Below the pieces are notes generated by a model. That model had not been told where the DNA came from. It saw only the letters and a list, made by a program, of their open reading frames with translations, and searched no databases. Positions 36,534 through 45,275 of a stretch of 64,000 bases of DNA are shown here, piece after piece; the stretch's first letter is position 1, and every line of letters begins with the position of its first letter. Position numbers and translations under genes: made by a program. The stretch covers positions 310,001 to 374,000 of the forward strand of contig JAUIET010000001.1 in NCBI GenBank assembly GCA_030429735.1. The letters run 5' to 3'. The DNA is from Gammaproteobacteria bacterium. GTDB lineage: Bacteria > Pseudomonadota > Gammaproteobacteria > Pseudomonadales > JAUIET01.

Positions 36534-37010
36534 ATGAGTAAGAAATCAAAGAAACCGAGCAATAATATTGCTCAGAACAAGAAGGCTCGCCACGAATACG
36601 CCATTGAAGAGCGATTTGAAGCCGGTTTGGTGTTGACCGGCTGGGAAGTAAAAGCACTGCGCGCCGGTAAAGCCCAGCTGGTGGACAGCTATGTATTGAT
36701 CAAAGACGGCGAGGTCTGGCTGCTCGGCGCCCAGATCGAACCCCTGCAAACCGCCAGCAGTCATGTTGAAACCGACCCCAAACGAACCCGCAAACTACTG
36801 CTCAACGCCAGAGAAATTGCCCGAATCCGTAACGCAACCGAACGCGACGGCTACACCTGCATTGCCACGTCCCTGTTCTGGAAGAAACACCTGGTCAAAT
36901 GCGAAATTGCCATCGGCAAAGGCAAGAAAGCACACGATAAACGCGCCGCCGACAAACAGCGCGACTGGGACCGCGAAAAACAACGCGTAGTGCGCACCAC
37001 CAACCGCTAA
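36534..37010 (+). CDS. smpB: SsrA-binding protein SmpB
   Basis: [40 protein letters not shown]. Confidence 0.98.
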   Translation: MSKKSKKPSNNIAQNKKARHEYAIEERFEAGLVLTGWEVKALRAGKAQLVDSYVLIKDGEVWLLGAQIEPLQTASSHVETDPKRTRKLLLNAREIARIRNATERDGYTCIATSLFWKKHLVKCEIAIGKGKKAHDKRAADKQRDWDREKQRVVRTTNR

Positions 37011-37115
37011 AACCCAACGGAACTATACCCGCTCCTCACCTGTCAAATAAGCTACAATAGGGTGTGGCCGCAATAGCAGCCATGTTTCGAGGAGGGCTTG
37101 CTCTTCGGTATCGGT

Positions 37116-37470
37116 AAAACGATTCTGAGGAGTGCAGTGCAAGGCGCTTTCTAAACGAGGGAGGGAGTGCACATAAAGTGCATGACCGACTTAGCGCAGT
37201 AAGCGACGAAGCAATGCACTTCCAGAACGGTTAAAACGATTCTGAGGAGTGCAGTGCAAGGCGCTTTTCGATCGAAGGAGGGAGTGCACATAAAGTGCAT
37301 GACCGACTGAGAACGAAAAGCAACGCCGCAATGCGCCCTCAGGATGGTTAAAACGATTCTGAGGAGTGCAGTGCAAGGCGCTTTCTAAACGAGGGAGGGA
37401 GTGCACATAAAGTGCATGACCGACCGAGAGCAGAAAGCAACGCCGCAATGCGCCCTCAGAATCGTTTTAA
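37116..37470. repeat. Three tandem ~117-bp hairpin-forming repeats
   Basis: Units start at 37116, 37233 and 37350 with AAAACGATTCTGAGGAGTGCAGTGCAAGGCGCTTT; the last unit ends in the 17-bp inverted complement (37348-37364 vs 37454-37470). Confidence 0.97.
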
Positions 37471-38086
37471 GGGGGCGATCTGGATTCGACGTGGGTTACT
37501 GACCTATATGATGCATGCCGAGATGACAGCCAATCTCGTTAATCCAAAGCTGTAATTGAATAGTCGCAAACGACAATTCGTACGCTTTAGCAGCTTAAAA
37601 CCCTGCTAACAGTTGCCACTGGATGCCAGTAAACGGGAAGCAACTGTCATATAGAACTGGATCGCAAGCAAGGCTCGCTTGAGGCCGCGCTGTTAAAAAC
37701 TCATCAAGATCGCAACTTACGTCCTGCCCGTCGGGCTGTAAGAAGCTAAATTAATCGACGGACCTAAGCATGTAGAGTCTATAGCAACGGACTGACGGAC
37801 GCGGGTTCGATTAACACAATGGTCGCCACGGGGAGTGATCCCCGATGGAAAAGAGGGCTCATACGGTGAACGCTAAGGGGAAACCTATGCCAACGCCGTC
37901 CGGTGAAGGGGAAACCCGTAAGCCGGCTAGAGACTCATAGGCTTCTAACGGGGAAACCCTATGAAGTACTAGGGTAGGCAGAAGTAGCACACTGCTTACA
38001 ACACGCTCTCCCCTGCTGAGAAGCAGGTGAAGGAATAGTCCAGCCCATAGCGAAAGCTATGGATCACTGTCCCGCCGCCTCCACCA
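37471..38086 (+). ncRNA. ssrA: Intron-containing tmRNA gene; exon 1 37471-37811, exon 2 38070-38086
   Basis: 5' GGGGGCGATCTGGATTCGAC pairs with 3' CGCCTCC-ACCA; tag GCAAACGACAATTCGTACGCTTTAGCAGCTTAA (ANDNSYALAA*, 37566-37598); T-arm GCGGGTTCGAT/TCCCGC is split by the intron; encoded CCA; spliced length ~358 nt. Confidence 0.96.
37812..38069 (+). mobile_element. Group I intron in the tmRNA T-loop
   Basis: Exon 1 ends in U, intron ends in G; IGS GUCG pairs with exon CGAU (terminal U.G wobble); GACU/AGUC P7-like strands (GAGACUC ... AAUAGUCC); GNRA-like hairpins including terminal CATAGC-GAAA-GCTATG; precise excision restores GGGTTCGATTCCC. Confidence 0.92.
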
Positions 38087-38094
38087 ATACGCAT

Positions 38095-38115
38095 AGCCCG
38101 ATTCGTCGGGCTTTT
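38095..38115 (+). terminator. Rho-independent terminator of ssrA
   Basis: AGCCCGA-TTCG-TCGGGCT followed by a short T run. Confidence 0.8.
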
Positions 38116-38132
38116 GCCGTTTAGAGGTGAGA

Positions 38133-38830
<698 letters not shown>

Positions 38831-39200
38831 ATCATACCCAGGACAAAAAAACGCTCGCCAACGCAAATCCTTCTTTAAAAACCGACACGGCGAACCGGCG
38901 TCGTATTCGTGGCTTGGCCAGTTCCACAGCCATCGAAACTAACGAATCGATTGAAAAACTGGAACAGAACATCATTTATCTTCGAAGCGCTAAACATCGG
39001 ATAACACTCGCCTAACCATCTCTTGCATTGGTTGGTAGTCACCAAGACTTGCTTGAACGGCAGAAAAATAGCCGTCTTTTTGCTCATCCTATAACGAAAA
39101 ATCCAGTTCCGGTTTACCCGCCTGTAGCGCCGTTACATTGGCCTATTGCAGTGCACGCGAGGCGCTGTTCTCTCCACAACTAACATCGGCACCAACAGCC

Positions 39201-39227
39201 CTTGATAATTTCTATTCTGGCCTTACT
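39201..39227 (+). promoter_or_regulatory. Putative promoter upstream of yfdX-like gene
   Basis: CTTGATA-N14-CTTACT; same layout as upstream of the hsp20 gene at 42210. Confidence 0.35.
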
Positions 39228-39293
39228 GGTGAAGTATGAGCCGGTTCTCCAAGACCGGAATATACAACCTATTCGATACAGGAGATCAGACCA

Positions 39294-40214
39294 ATGAAAC
39301 TATTGGCTTTATTAAAATCTCTGGGATTGGCGACAGCTTGCAGTCTGTTTGTGCTTAGCATGCCTTCATGGGCAGAATCCGAGCCAGCAGACAACGCTGT
39401 GTCAAACTCAGTTCAAACCACTGCAGACGAAACCGCCTCTGCTGAAGTGGATTCAGAGGCGAATCAGCAAGCTGCTGAGCGACGCAAGCAAATTCTTAAG
39501 GAGGCTGTCGACGCGTTAGCGCAAAGCAACAAAGCGTTAAAGGCTCTGGATGAAGGTAAGACGGAAGACGCGCTGAATGCGCTGGCATTGGCCACAGGCA
39601 AGCTGGAGCTCATAGTCGCACGTGACCCGGAACTGGCGCTCGCGCCTACTGACGTGCGGATCGCAAGACATGACGTCATTGCTTCATCAGATGCGTTAAA
39701 AGCAGCGATCAAAGAGGCCGAAAACGCGCTCGATGATGGTGACATTCAACAAGCTCGCTATCTACTTAGCCGACTGGGAAGTGAACTCATCATTACAGTT
39801 GAGAACTTGCCACTGGCGACCTATCCCGATGCGATCAAGGCCATCAGCCCACTGATTGACGATGGTCAAATCGAGGAAGCCAAAGCACAATTGCAAGCGG
39901 CCTTGAGCACCGTGGTGTTGGTTGATCATGTGGTTCCCCTACCCATGATCCGCGCCGAAGCGCTACTGGCTAATGCTGAGAAGCTGACAGAGAAAGACGA
40001 CCGCACGGAAGACGAAAATGTCCAGCTCACTGATGACCTGGCTGCTGCTAGAGATCAACTCGAAATGGCCCAATTGCTTGGCTATGCGGATAAAAAATCG
40101 ATCAAAGAGCTGAAAAAGCAGATCGAATCCATCGAGGAGAAGACCGAAGACGGCCAATCCGGCAAAGGATTTTTCGACAAGCTGAAAGATTCTTTCTCCA
40201 AGGCCTTCGATTAA
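39294..40214 (+). CDS. YfdX family secreted protein
   Basis: Signal peptide ending MPSWAE; YfdX-like helical domain. Confidence 0.8.
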   Translation: MKLLALLKSLGLATACSLFVLSMPSWAESEPADNAVSNSVQTTADETASAEVDSEANQQAAERRKQILKEAVDALAQSNKALKALDEGKTEDALNALALATGKLELIVARDPELALAPTDVRIARHDVIASSDALKAAIKEAENALDDGDIQQARYLLSRLGSELIITVENLPLATYPDAIKAISPLIDDGQIEEAKAQLQAALSTVVLVDHVVPLPMIRAEALLANAEKLTEKDDRTEDENVQLTDDLAAARDQLEMAQLLGYADKKSIKELKKQIESIEEKTEDGQSGKGFFDKLKDSFSKAFD

Positions 40215-40337
40215 TCGAGCGAGCCATGCACAGCCCCGCATTTGCAGCGGGGCATTGTGCTCGGTTAGCCAAACAGCAGGCTTGGCGCACATCAGAAGAC
40301 CAGCCCAAGCCGCCACTTATACTAAGGAGACGTTTCC

Positions 40338-40913
40338 ATGTCTAATACACCATCCACCAAAGTACTATGGGGCGCATTGATACTCGTGTTTGGAATTGCA
40401 ATCGCACTTGCATTTTATAGCTGGCAGCTGCGTTCAGAATTGCAGTCCGCTGAACAGAAGATTGCTGAACAAGGTCGTCCATTTCCTTTGTTGACCGATC
40501 CATGGCTCAGCAAGTCCGACCCCTTTGACGCATTTACTGATATGCGCAGTCGAATTGACGACATGATGGAATCCTTTTCGAATGACAAGTTTTTCAATAG
40601 CCCGAGCTTTGACCTGTTTGCATTCGACGTACCCGAGATTTCTATGGATGAATCTAAGACCGCGTATGTGATCACAATGGACGTGCCCAAAGGTCAGGCG
40701 GTGGAAATAAACACAAAACTTGAGGATCAACGGCTCTCGCTCACCGGCGTGGTGAAGGACTCCAAATCAAATGCACGGGGTCAGCAGAGTATCGTTTCAT
40801 CCAGCGTTCGCCAATTCACTCGCAGTTTTTACTTTCCGTTGGCAGTGGATGAAGCGGCAATGACGGTTGAACAGAGTGATGACAATATCACCATCACCGT
40901 GCCTAAATCATAA
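40338..40913 (+). CDS. Hsp20/alpha-crystallin family protein with N-terminal membrane anchor
   Basis: N-terminal TM helix VLWGALILVFGIAIALAFYSW followed by an alpha-crystallin domain. Confidence 0.82.
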   Translation: MSNTPSTKVLWGALILVFGIAIALAFYSWQLRSELQSAEQKIAEQGRPFPLLTDPWLSKSDPFDAFTDMRSRIDDMMESFSNDKFFNSPSFDLFAFDVPEISMDESKTAYVITMDVPKGQAVEINTKLEDQRLSLTGVVKDSKSNARGQQSIVSSSVRQFTRSFYFPLAVDEAAMTVEQSDDNITITVPKS

Positions 40914-41200
40914 GCGAACACTTCGACATAAGGTTTTATAGACTCTGTTATTTGATTCATGGAGTCTCGGGTCGTTGTGAAGTCAGGGGATTCGACTGGC
41001 TTTCTGCAGCGATCAATCCTATCGCGCAGCGGCCACACCAAATCTTATTTCCATATCGATATAAAGGCATATTTTTCTAAGAAAAAAATATTCTATCGGT
41101 GGCGCTTCTGATGCTTGAAAATCGAAATTCGAAATCCTATAACTTTCCCATACAACACATTGATTACCTGGTTTGCCAACGATACTAAGGAGGTTTCGCG

Positions 41201-42067
41201 ATGGGCACATCATTTAATCACACTCTCTCGCCGACCAGTGCTGGCCTCAGCCAATACCTTCAATCTGTGTTTGGCGCGCCTGAGCTTACCGAAGAGCAGG
41301 AACAGCAGCTGTTTACCCGGTACAGGATTCACCATGATCTGGACGCGGTAAAGGAACTCATATTGTCGCACTTGCGTTACGTCGTCTACATCAGCCGACA
41401 ATATGCGGGTTATGGCATGCCGGAGGAAGATCTGATTCAGGAGGGCAATGTAGGCTTGATGAAGTCGATCAAGCATTTTGATCCCTCGCGGGGACTTCGC
41501 CTGCGCCACTACGCTGCGTACTGGATAAAAGCGGAAATTTTGGAATTTATCGTGCGCCGCTGGCGTATGGTCAAAGTTGCGACCACCAAAGAAAAACGCA
41601 AATTGTTCTTCAGGTTACGCCAGGCCAAAAAACGCCTGGCCTGGCTAAGCGCCGAAGAAACTGACGCGATAGCCAATGAACTCGGCGTTGATGCTGATTG
41701 CGTACAAGAAATGGATAGCCACATGTACAGCCAAGACAGCTCCGTGTTAACCACGGATGTTGACGAAGAATATGAGGAGAACAGCCTGATTATCGAGGAC
41801 GATTCCTGGAGCCCTGAGCACTCCGTCGCCCACGATGAAATTGAGCGCCTGACCTATGATGGATTGGTTGAATCACTCAAGTCTCTGGACTACCGATCGC
41901 GTGAAATAGTTGAACAACGCTGGCTGGCCGTCAAAAAAGAGACCTTGGAAGCATTGGCAGATCGATTTGAAATTTCAGCCGAGCGTGTGCGACAAATAGA
42001 GAAACAGGCTCTGAACAAAATGCGCGCGCACTTTGATGTCGAAGCCATGCAGTTGGTGTCGGAATGA
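41201..42067 (+). CDS. RNA polymerase sigma-32 (RpoH)-like sigma factor
   Basis: RpoH-box-like KRKLFFRLRQAKKRLAW; region 2 DLIQEGNVGLMKSIKHFDPSRGLRLRHYAAYWIKAEI; region 4.2 LADRFEISAERVRQIEKQALNKMR. Confidence 0.92.
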   Translation: MGTSFNHTLSPTSAGLSQYLQSVFGAPELTEEQEQQLFTRYRIHHDLDAVKELILSHLRYVVYISRQYAGYGMPEEDLIQEGNVGLMKSIKHFDPSRGLRLRHYAAYWIKAEILEFIVRRWRMVKVATTKEKRKLFFRLRQAKKRLAWLSAEETDAIANELGVDADCVQEMDSHMYSQDSSVLTTDVDEEYEENSLIIEDDSWSPEHSVAHDEIERLTYDGLVESLKSLDYRSREIVEQRWLAVKKETLEALADRFEISAERVRQIEKQALNKMRAHFDVEAMQLVSE

Positions 42068-42124
42068 TCCACCGCAGCCTGTGCTGGCGCCACGCAAAAA
42101 AATCGAAAAAATATTTGGCAGACT

Positions 42125-42151
42125 CTTGAAATTGAAACAGGTGAACTTATT
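42125..42151 (+). promoter_or_regulatory. Putative promoter upstream of hsp20
   Basis: CTTGAAA-N14-CTTATT. Confidence 0.35.
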
Positions 42152-42209
42152 AAATCTATGAACACTGTGTCTTTCGCTTAATTGGCAAATTATTTGGAGG
42201 AATACAACC

Positions 42210-42656
42210 ATGTCATTAGCACGTTTCGAACCGATTCGCGTGGGTCAGTTGCAGAACGACATTAATCGCTTGTTCAGCAATTGGGAAGACTCTCAATACA
42301 GCAGTGGCGCAACCGCCGGATGGATGCCCAGCACCGACATTCACGAATACGGTGACCGTTTCGAATTGTTTGTTGATCTGCCAGGCGTCAACGTAGACGA
42401 TGTGGCATTAACACTGGATAACGGTGTGCTGTCCATTACCGGCGAGCGTAAAGAGCTTTCGGTTAATACTGATGAAAAGCAGGTCCAACGGCGCAGTGAG
42501 CGCGGCCTAGGCCAATTCCACCGCCGTTTTATACTCCCTGACACTGTGGATGCCGACACGGTCAATGCGAAAACTGAAAATGGTGTGTTGTCGATCGTTA
42601 TCCATAAACAGGCCAAGGCTCAGCCTCGTCGCATCGAGATCTCTGCCGCTGCCTAA
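42210..42656 (+). CDS. Hsp20/alpha-crystallin small heat shock protein
   Basis: 148 aa; FVDLPGVNVDDVALTLDNGVLSITGERK and C-terminal ENGVLSIVIHK. Confidence 0.93.
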   Translation: MSLARFEPIRVGQLQNDINRLFSNWEDSQYSSGATAGWMPSTDIHEYGDRFELFVDLPGVNVDDVALTLDNGVLSITGERKELSVNTDEKQVQRRSERGLGQFHRRFILPDTVDADTVNAKTENGVLSIVIHKQAKAQPRRIEISAAA

Positions 42657-42722
42657 ACGATTGGCCTCGCACGGAGAATTGACTGGGGAATACAGCAAAA
42701 CGCAGGGAGGTAAGTTAAAAGG

Positions 42723-42851
42723 AATGGCGCCAGCGTTTCACGCTTGCTGAAGTCAAGACGGTAAAAACGAAGCGCAAAAAAAAACGCGCAAAGTGGCACA
42801 ATAGCCGCAGTACATATGGGACTTAACAGCAGCTTGGACGCTGGCGCCATT
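42723..42851. repeat. 129-bp imperfect palindrome with 14-bp perfect terminal arms
   Basis: AATGGCGCCAGCGT (42723-42736) / ACGCTGGCGCCATT (42838-42851); inner TGCTGAAGTC / GACTTaaCAGCA. Confidence 0.85.
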
Positions 42852-42940
42852 ACCCTTTGAATTCACTGTTTTTAAGCAGATCAGGATTCCAATCATCGCC
42901 GGCCTATCAAACAACCAATGCCGCAGGCGACATAGCTCGT

Positions 42941-44008
42941 TCAGCGCAGATCAGCAGCGGCGCGACCTGTCACCATCGGTAAGGTCAGATAATTGCATAA
43001 GCCCGGTGCTGCCTCACACACAGCTGGTACTGAATTCACGCAGTGCACGCCGGTGGCCACAATCGCAGACTCTTCATCAACACCCCCCTGGTATTCTCCT
43101 TCGTGATGCAAGTGTTCAGTAATCAGCTGTATACGATTATCGCCGTCAACCTGCATTTCAAAGCGTTCTTTACCGAGAACCCAACCGGGTTCCAGATGAT
43201 CGTGCCCCATATACCAGTTAACCGCTGCCTGAATGACAGGCGTACCGCGCACGGTGCCAGTCCAGCTGAAATGCTGTGCTGCAACCGTGCCCTTATCCAG
43301 TTTGCCAAAGGGTGACTCAATATCAGCTGTGGCCAAGCTGAAGCGATGCACGGTGCTGTATTCTTTGTCCAGCGTTACACCGATGGCGTCGGCCATCATG
43401 TCCACTGACTGACAGAAACCATCACCCAGCAAATGCAGCATTGGGCTGTTTCGAACGTCATCTTGGGGTTTGCCAAACAGCATGACGTCAGTCACTACAT
43501 CGGGTGCATCGTACGTTCGAATATCTGAAAATTCCTCACCCCGCATAAAACGAATGTTAGTAATCAGGGCAGACGCTACGAGTGGCAGTTTCTCTGTGAT
43601 TCCTCCGGGGTGAATCCCGGTTCCATGCAAACTTACATTTCCAGCTATTGCTGCCGCTTCCACATCAGAAAAGTCTCTGCGCCCCTTGTAGAACCAGCCA
43701 TTCGATGCGATCACATTTTTCCCTGAACGCAAAAGCGAGATGACTTCCTGCTTGCTCGCGAGCAGTGGCATATAGACAACACAATCTGCATCCATTGACA
43801 CTATGTCGTCGAGTTTGTTGCTGGCAATCACACCGGTATCGGGTCGCCCACACAAGGCACCAGCATCCTGTCCATGCTTGTGTTCACTGTGCACTTTGAC
43901 GCCCACCAGCTCCAACTCAGGGTGGTCAAGTATTCCACGCAGTGCTAGGCGCCCATGCGTTCCAGTACCCCATTGAATCACCCGATAACTCATAATTAAC
44001 CTGTCCAT
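42941..44008 (-). CDS. Dihydrodipicolinate reductase-like / NAD(P)H-dependent amine dehydrogenase-like protein
   Basis: YRVIQWGTGTHGRLALRGILDHPELELVGV. Confidence 0.75.
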   Translation of the reverse strand: MDRLIMSYRVIQWGTGTHGRLALRGILDHPELELVGVKVHSEHKHGQDAGALCGRPDTGVIASNKLDDIVSMDADCVVYMPLLASKQEVISLLRSGKNVIASNGWFYKGRRDFSDVEAAAIAGNVSLHGTGIHPGGITEKLPLVASALITNIRFMRGEEFSDIRTYDAPDVVTDVMLFGKPQDDVRNSPMLHLLGDGFCQSVDMMADAIGVTLDKEYSTVHRFSLATADIESPFGKLDKGTVAAQHFSWTGTVRGTPVIQAAVNWYMGHDHLEPGWVLGKERFEMQVDGDNRIQLITEHLHHEGEYQGGVDEESAIVATGVHCVNSVPAVCEAAPGLCNYLTLPMVTGRAAADLR

Positions 44009-44098
44009 TTCGATTACGCGCTCGTTCGGAGTGTGACGCGAAATCCGGTAATAATCACCGACTGAATCATTAAAGAATATAAAGGGCCTGTCTCTTAC

Positions 44099-45139
44099 CT
44101 AAGTTGGCGCACCTGGTGCCCGGCCACATTGCTCCAGTAGCGGTAACAAGGATGTCGCGTGTCGCTTAGGCGCCAGTGCATAGTACTGGATCAATTCGTC
44201 GCGCTGACCCCGCCACGTACTGAAGGCGTGTGGCTCTGCGTGCGACAGTGCACCCTCCAGCGCCTCAATTTTGGGTGACAACTTAAAACGCCGTGCCTCA
44301 AGCCTGGCCGACCAGGCCTGCACTTCAGCGATAAAGAACTTCCGAACAACATTATCAAGAATTTGGCCACGCGATGCAGAGGCGTTATAGCACAGTGGCT
44401 TTTCGGCCAAACGCTGACGAATAGCGCCGTCTATTGAAGCCAGCGACTCTTGCTGCATAGCTAAGGACTTAAACAGAGAACCGCCGTCGCCGGATGATAA
44501 TTTTTGCAAATCAGACTCAAGCGCTGCGGCATCTACCTGATAGTCACCAGCAAGCCAGCGATGAATTTTTTCCGTAAGCGACACAAGTGCTGCATCAGCG
44601 TCCGTGAACGCCTGCGCTGGATACGCAGACAAAGTATTCGGCTTTCGCCAGAACGCTCTGTACTCCTCTCCACCGATTATTGCCTTCCATATCGTAGCCT
44701 GAAGTTGCTCATGCTTACGACTGTGCGCCAATCGCAACGTCTCAGCCAGTCTGGCCTGGTCGTTCGTTTCCAGATGCGCAATACAGCTCGGCGCCAGGCG
44801 CAAGAAGTTCAGGTGGTGCACCAGCTTGGTCGAGGGCTGCGCAACACGCCCCAAAGAGTCATTTGATCTGGCAACAACGTGCTGAAGCTTGCACCCTTTT
44901 AGGGATAGATAATCGATCAGATCAATCGACACGTCTTCCTGAGCAATCGTCAAATCTCTTGGTCTCGGGAACGATAATGCTTCCTGCGCTGAGCCGTCTT
45001 TGACGATAGGTTTCTCCAAAACACGCCCCATGCGCGTCATGTAGTCGTCTAATCGAGCCTCAGGGGAATCAGCGCTGCAGGCAGCGAGTAATATGATTGC
45101 TGCCACGAGCCATAGCCCGCCCGGAAGACATCGAGTCAT
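44099..45139 (-). CDS. DUF3080 family lipoprotein
   Basis: Lipobox AACSAD; start set at 45139; adjacent to photolyase. Confidence 0.75.
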   Translation of the reverse strand: MTRCLPGGLWLVAAIILLAACSADSPEARLDDYMTRMGRVLEKPIVKDGSAQEALSFPRPRDLTIAQEDVSIDLIDYLSLKGCKLQHVVARSNDSLGRVAQPSTKLVHHLNFLRLAPSCIAHLETNDQARLAETLRLAHSRKHEQLQATIWKAIIGGEEYRAFWRKPNTLSAYPAQAFTDADAALVSLTEKIHRWLAGDYQVDAAALESDLQKLSSGDGGSLFKSLAMQQESLASIDGAIRQRLAEKPLCYNASASRGQILDNVVRKFFIAEVQAWSARLEARRFKLSPKIEALEGALSHAEPHAFSTWRGQRDELIQYYALAPKRHATSLLPLLEQCGRAPGAPT

Positions 45140-45275
45140 CATTGTCTCGAGCAAACACATTGCACTGATCCCGGTTTTTACACGCTTAACGATGATCTCC
45201 TTACGCCGCCGTGACGTAGACGTTATGCTACTGACTACGCACAATACTGTGCACAGTCTTAATAGTTTAACGTTA

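Noticed and set aside
37191-37448. 85-aa reverse-strand ORF with internal repeats (VGHALYVHSL...SALHCTPQNRFN)
   Set aside because: It is a by-product of the 117-bp repeats (117 = 39 codons keeps frame); no separate evidence for a protein
37116-37470. Possible CRISPR array
   Set aside because: Only three long 117-bp units with no unique spacers and no cas genes
38095-38115. tmRNA downstream hairpin as part of the intron
   Set aside because: It lies after the encoded CCA and looks like a standard terminator
38875-39087. 70-aa reverse-strand ORF between the hsdM fragment and yfdX
   Set aside because: No recognisable domain in a decayed-looking region; too weak to call
45093-45275. N-terminal extension of the photolyase ORF
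   Set aside because: The photolyase domain starts at MRTIYWFRNDLRL (45276); the extension is antisense to the DUF3080 gene
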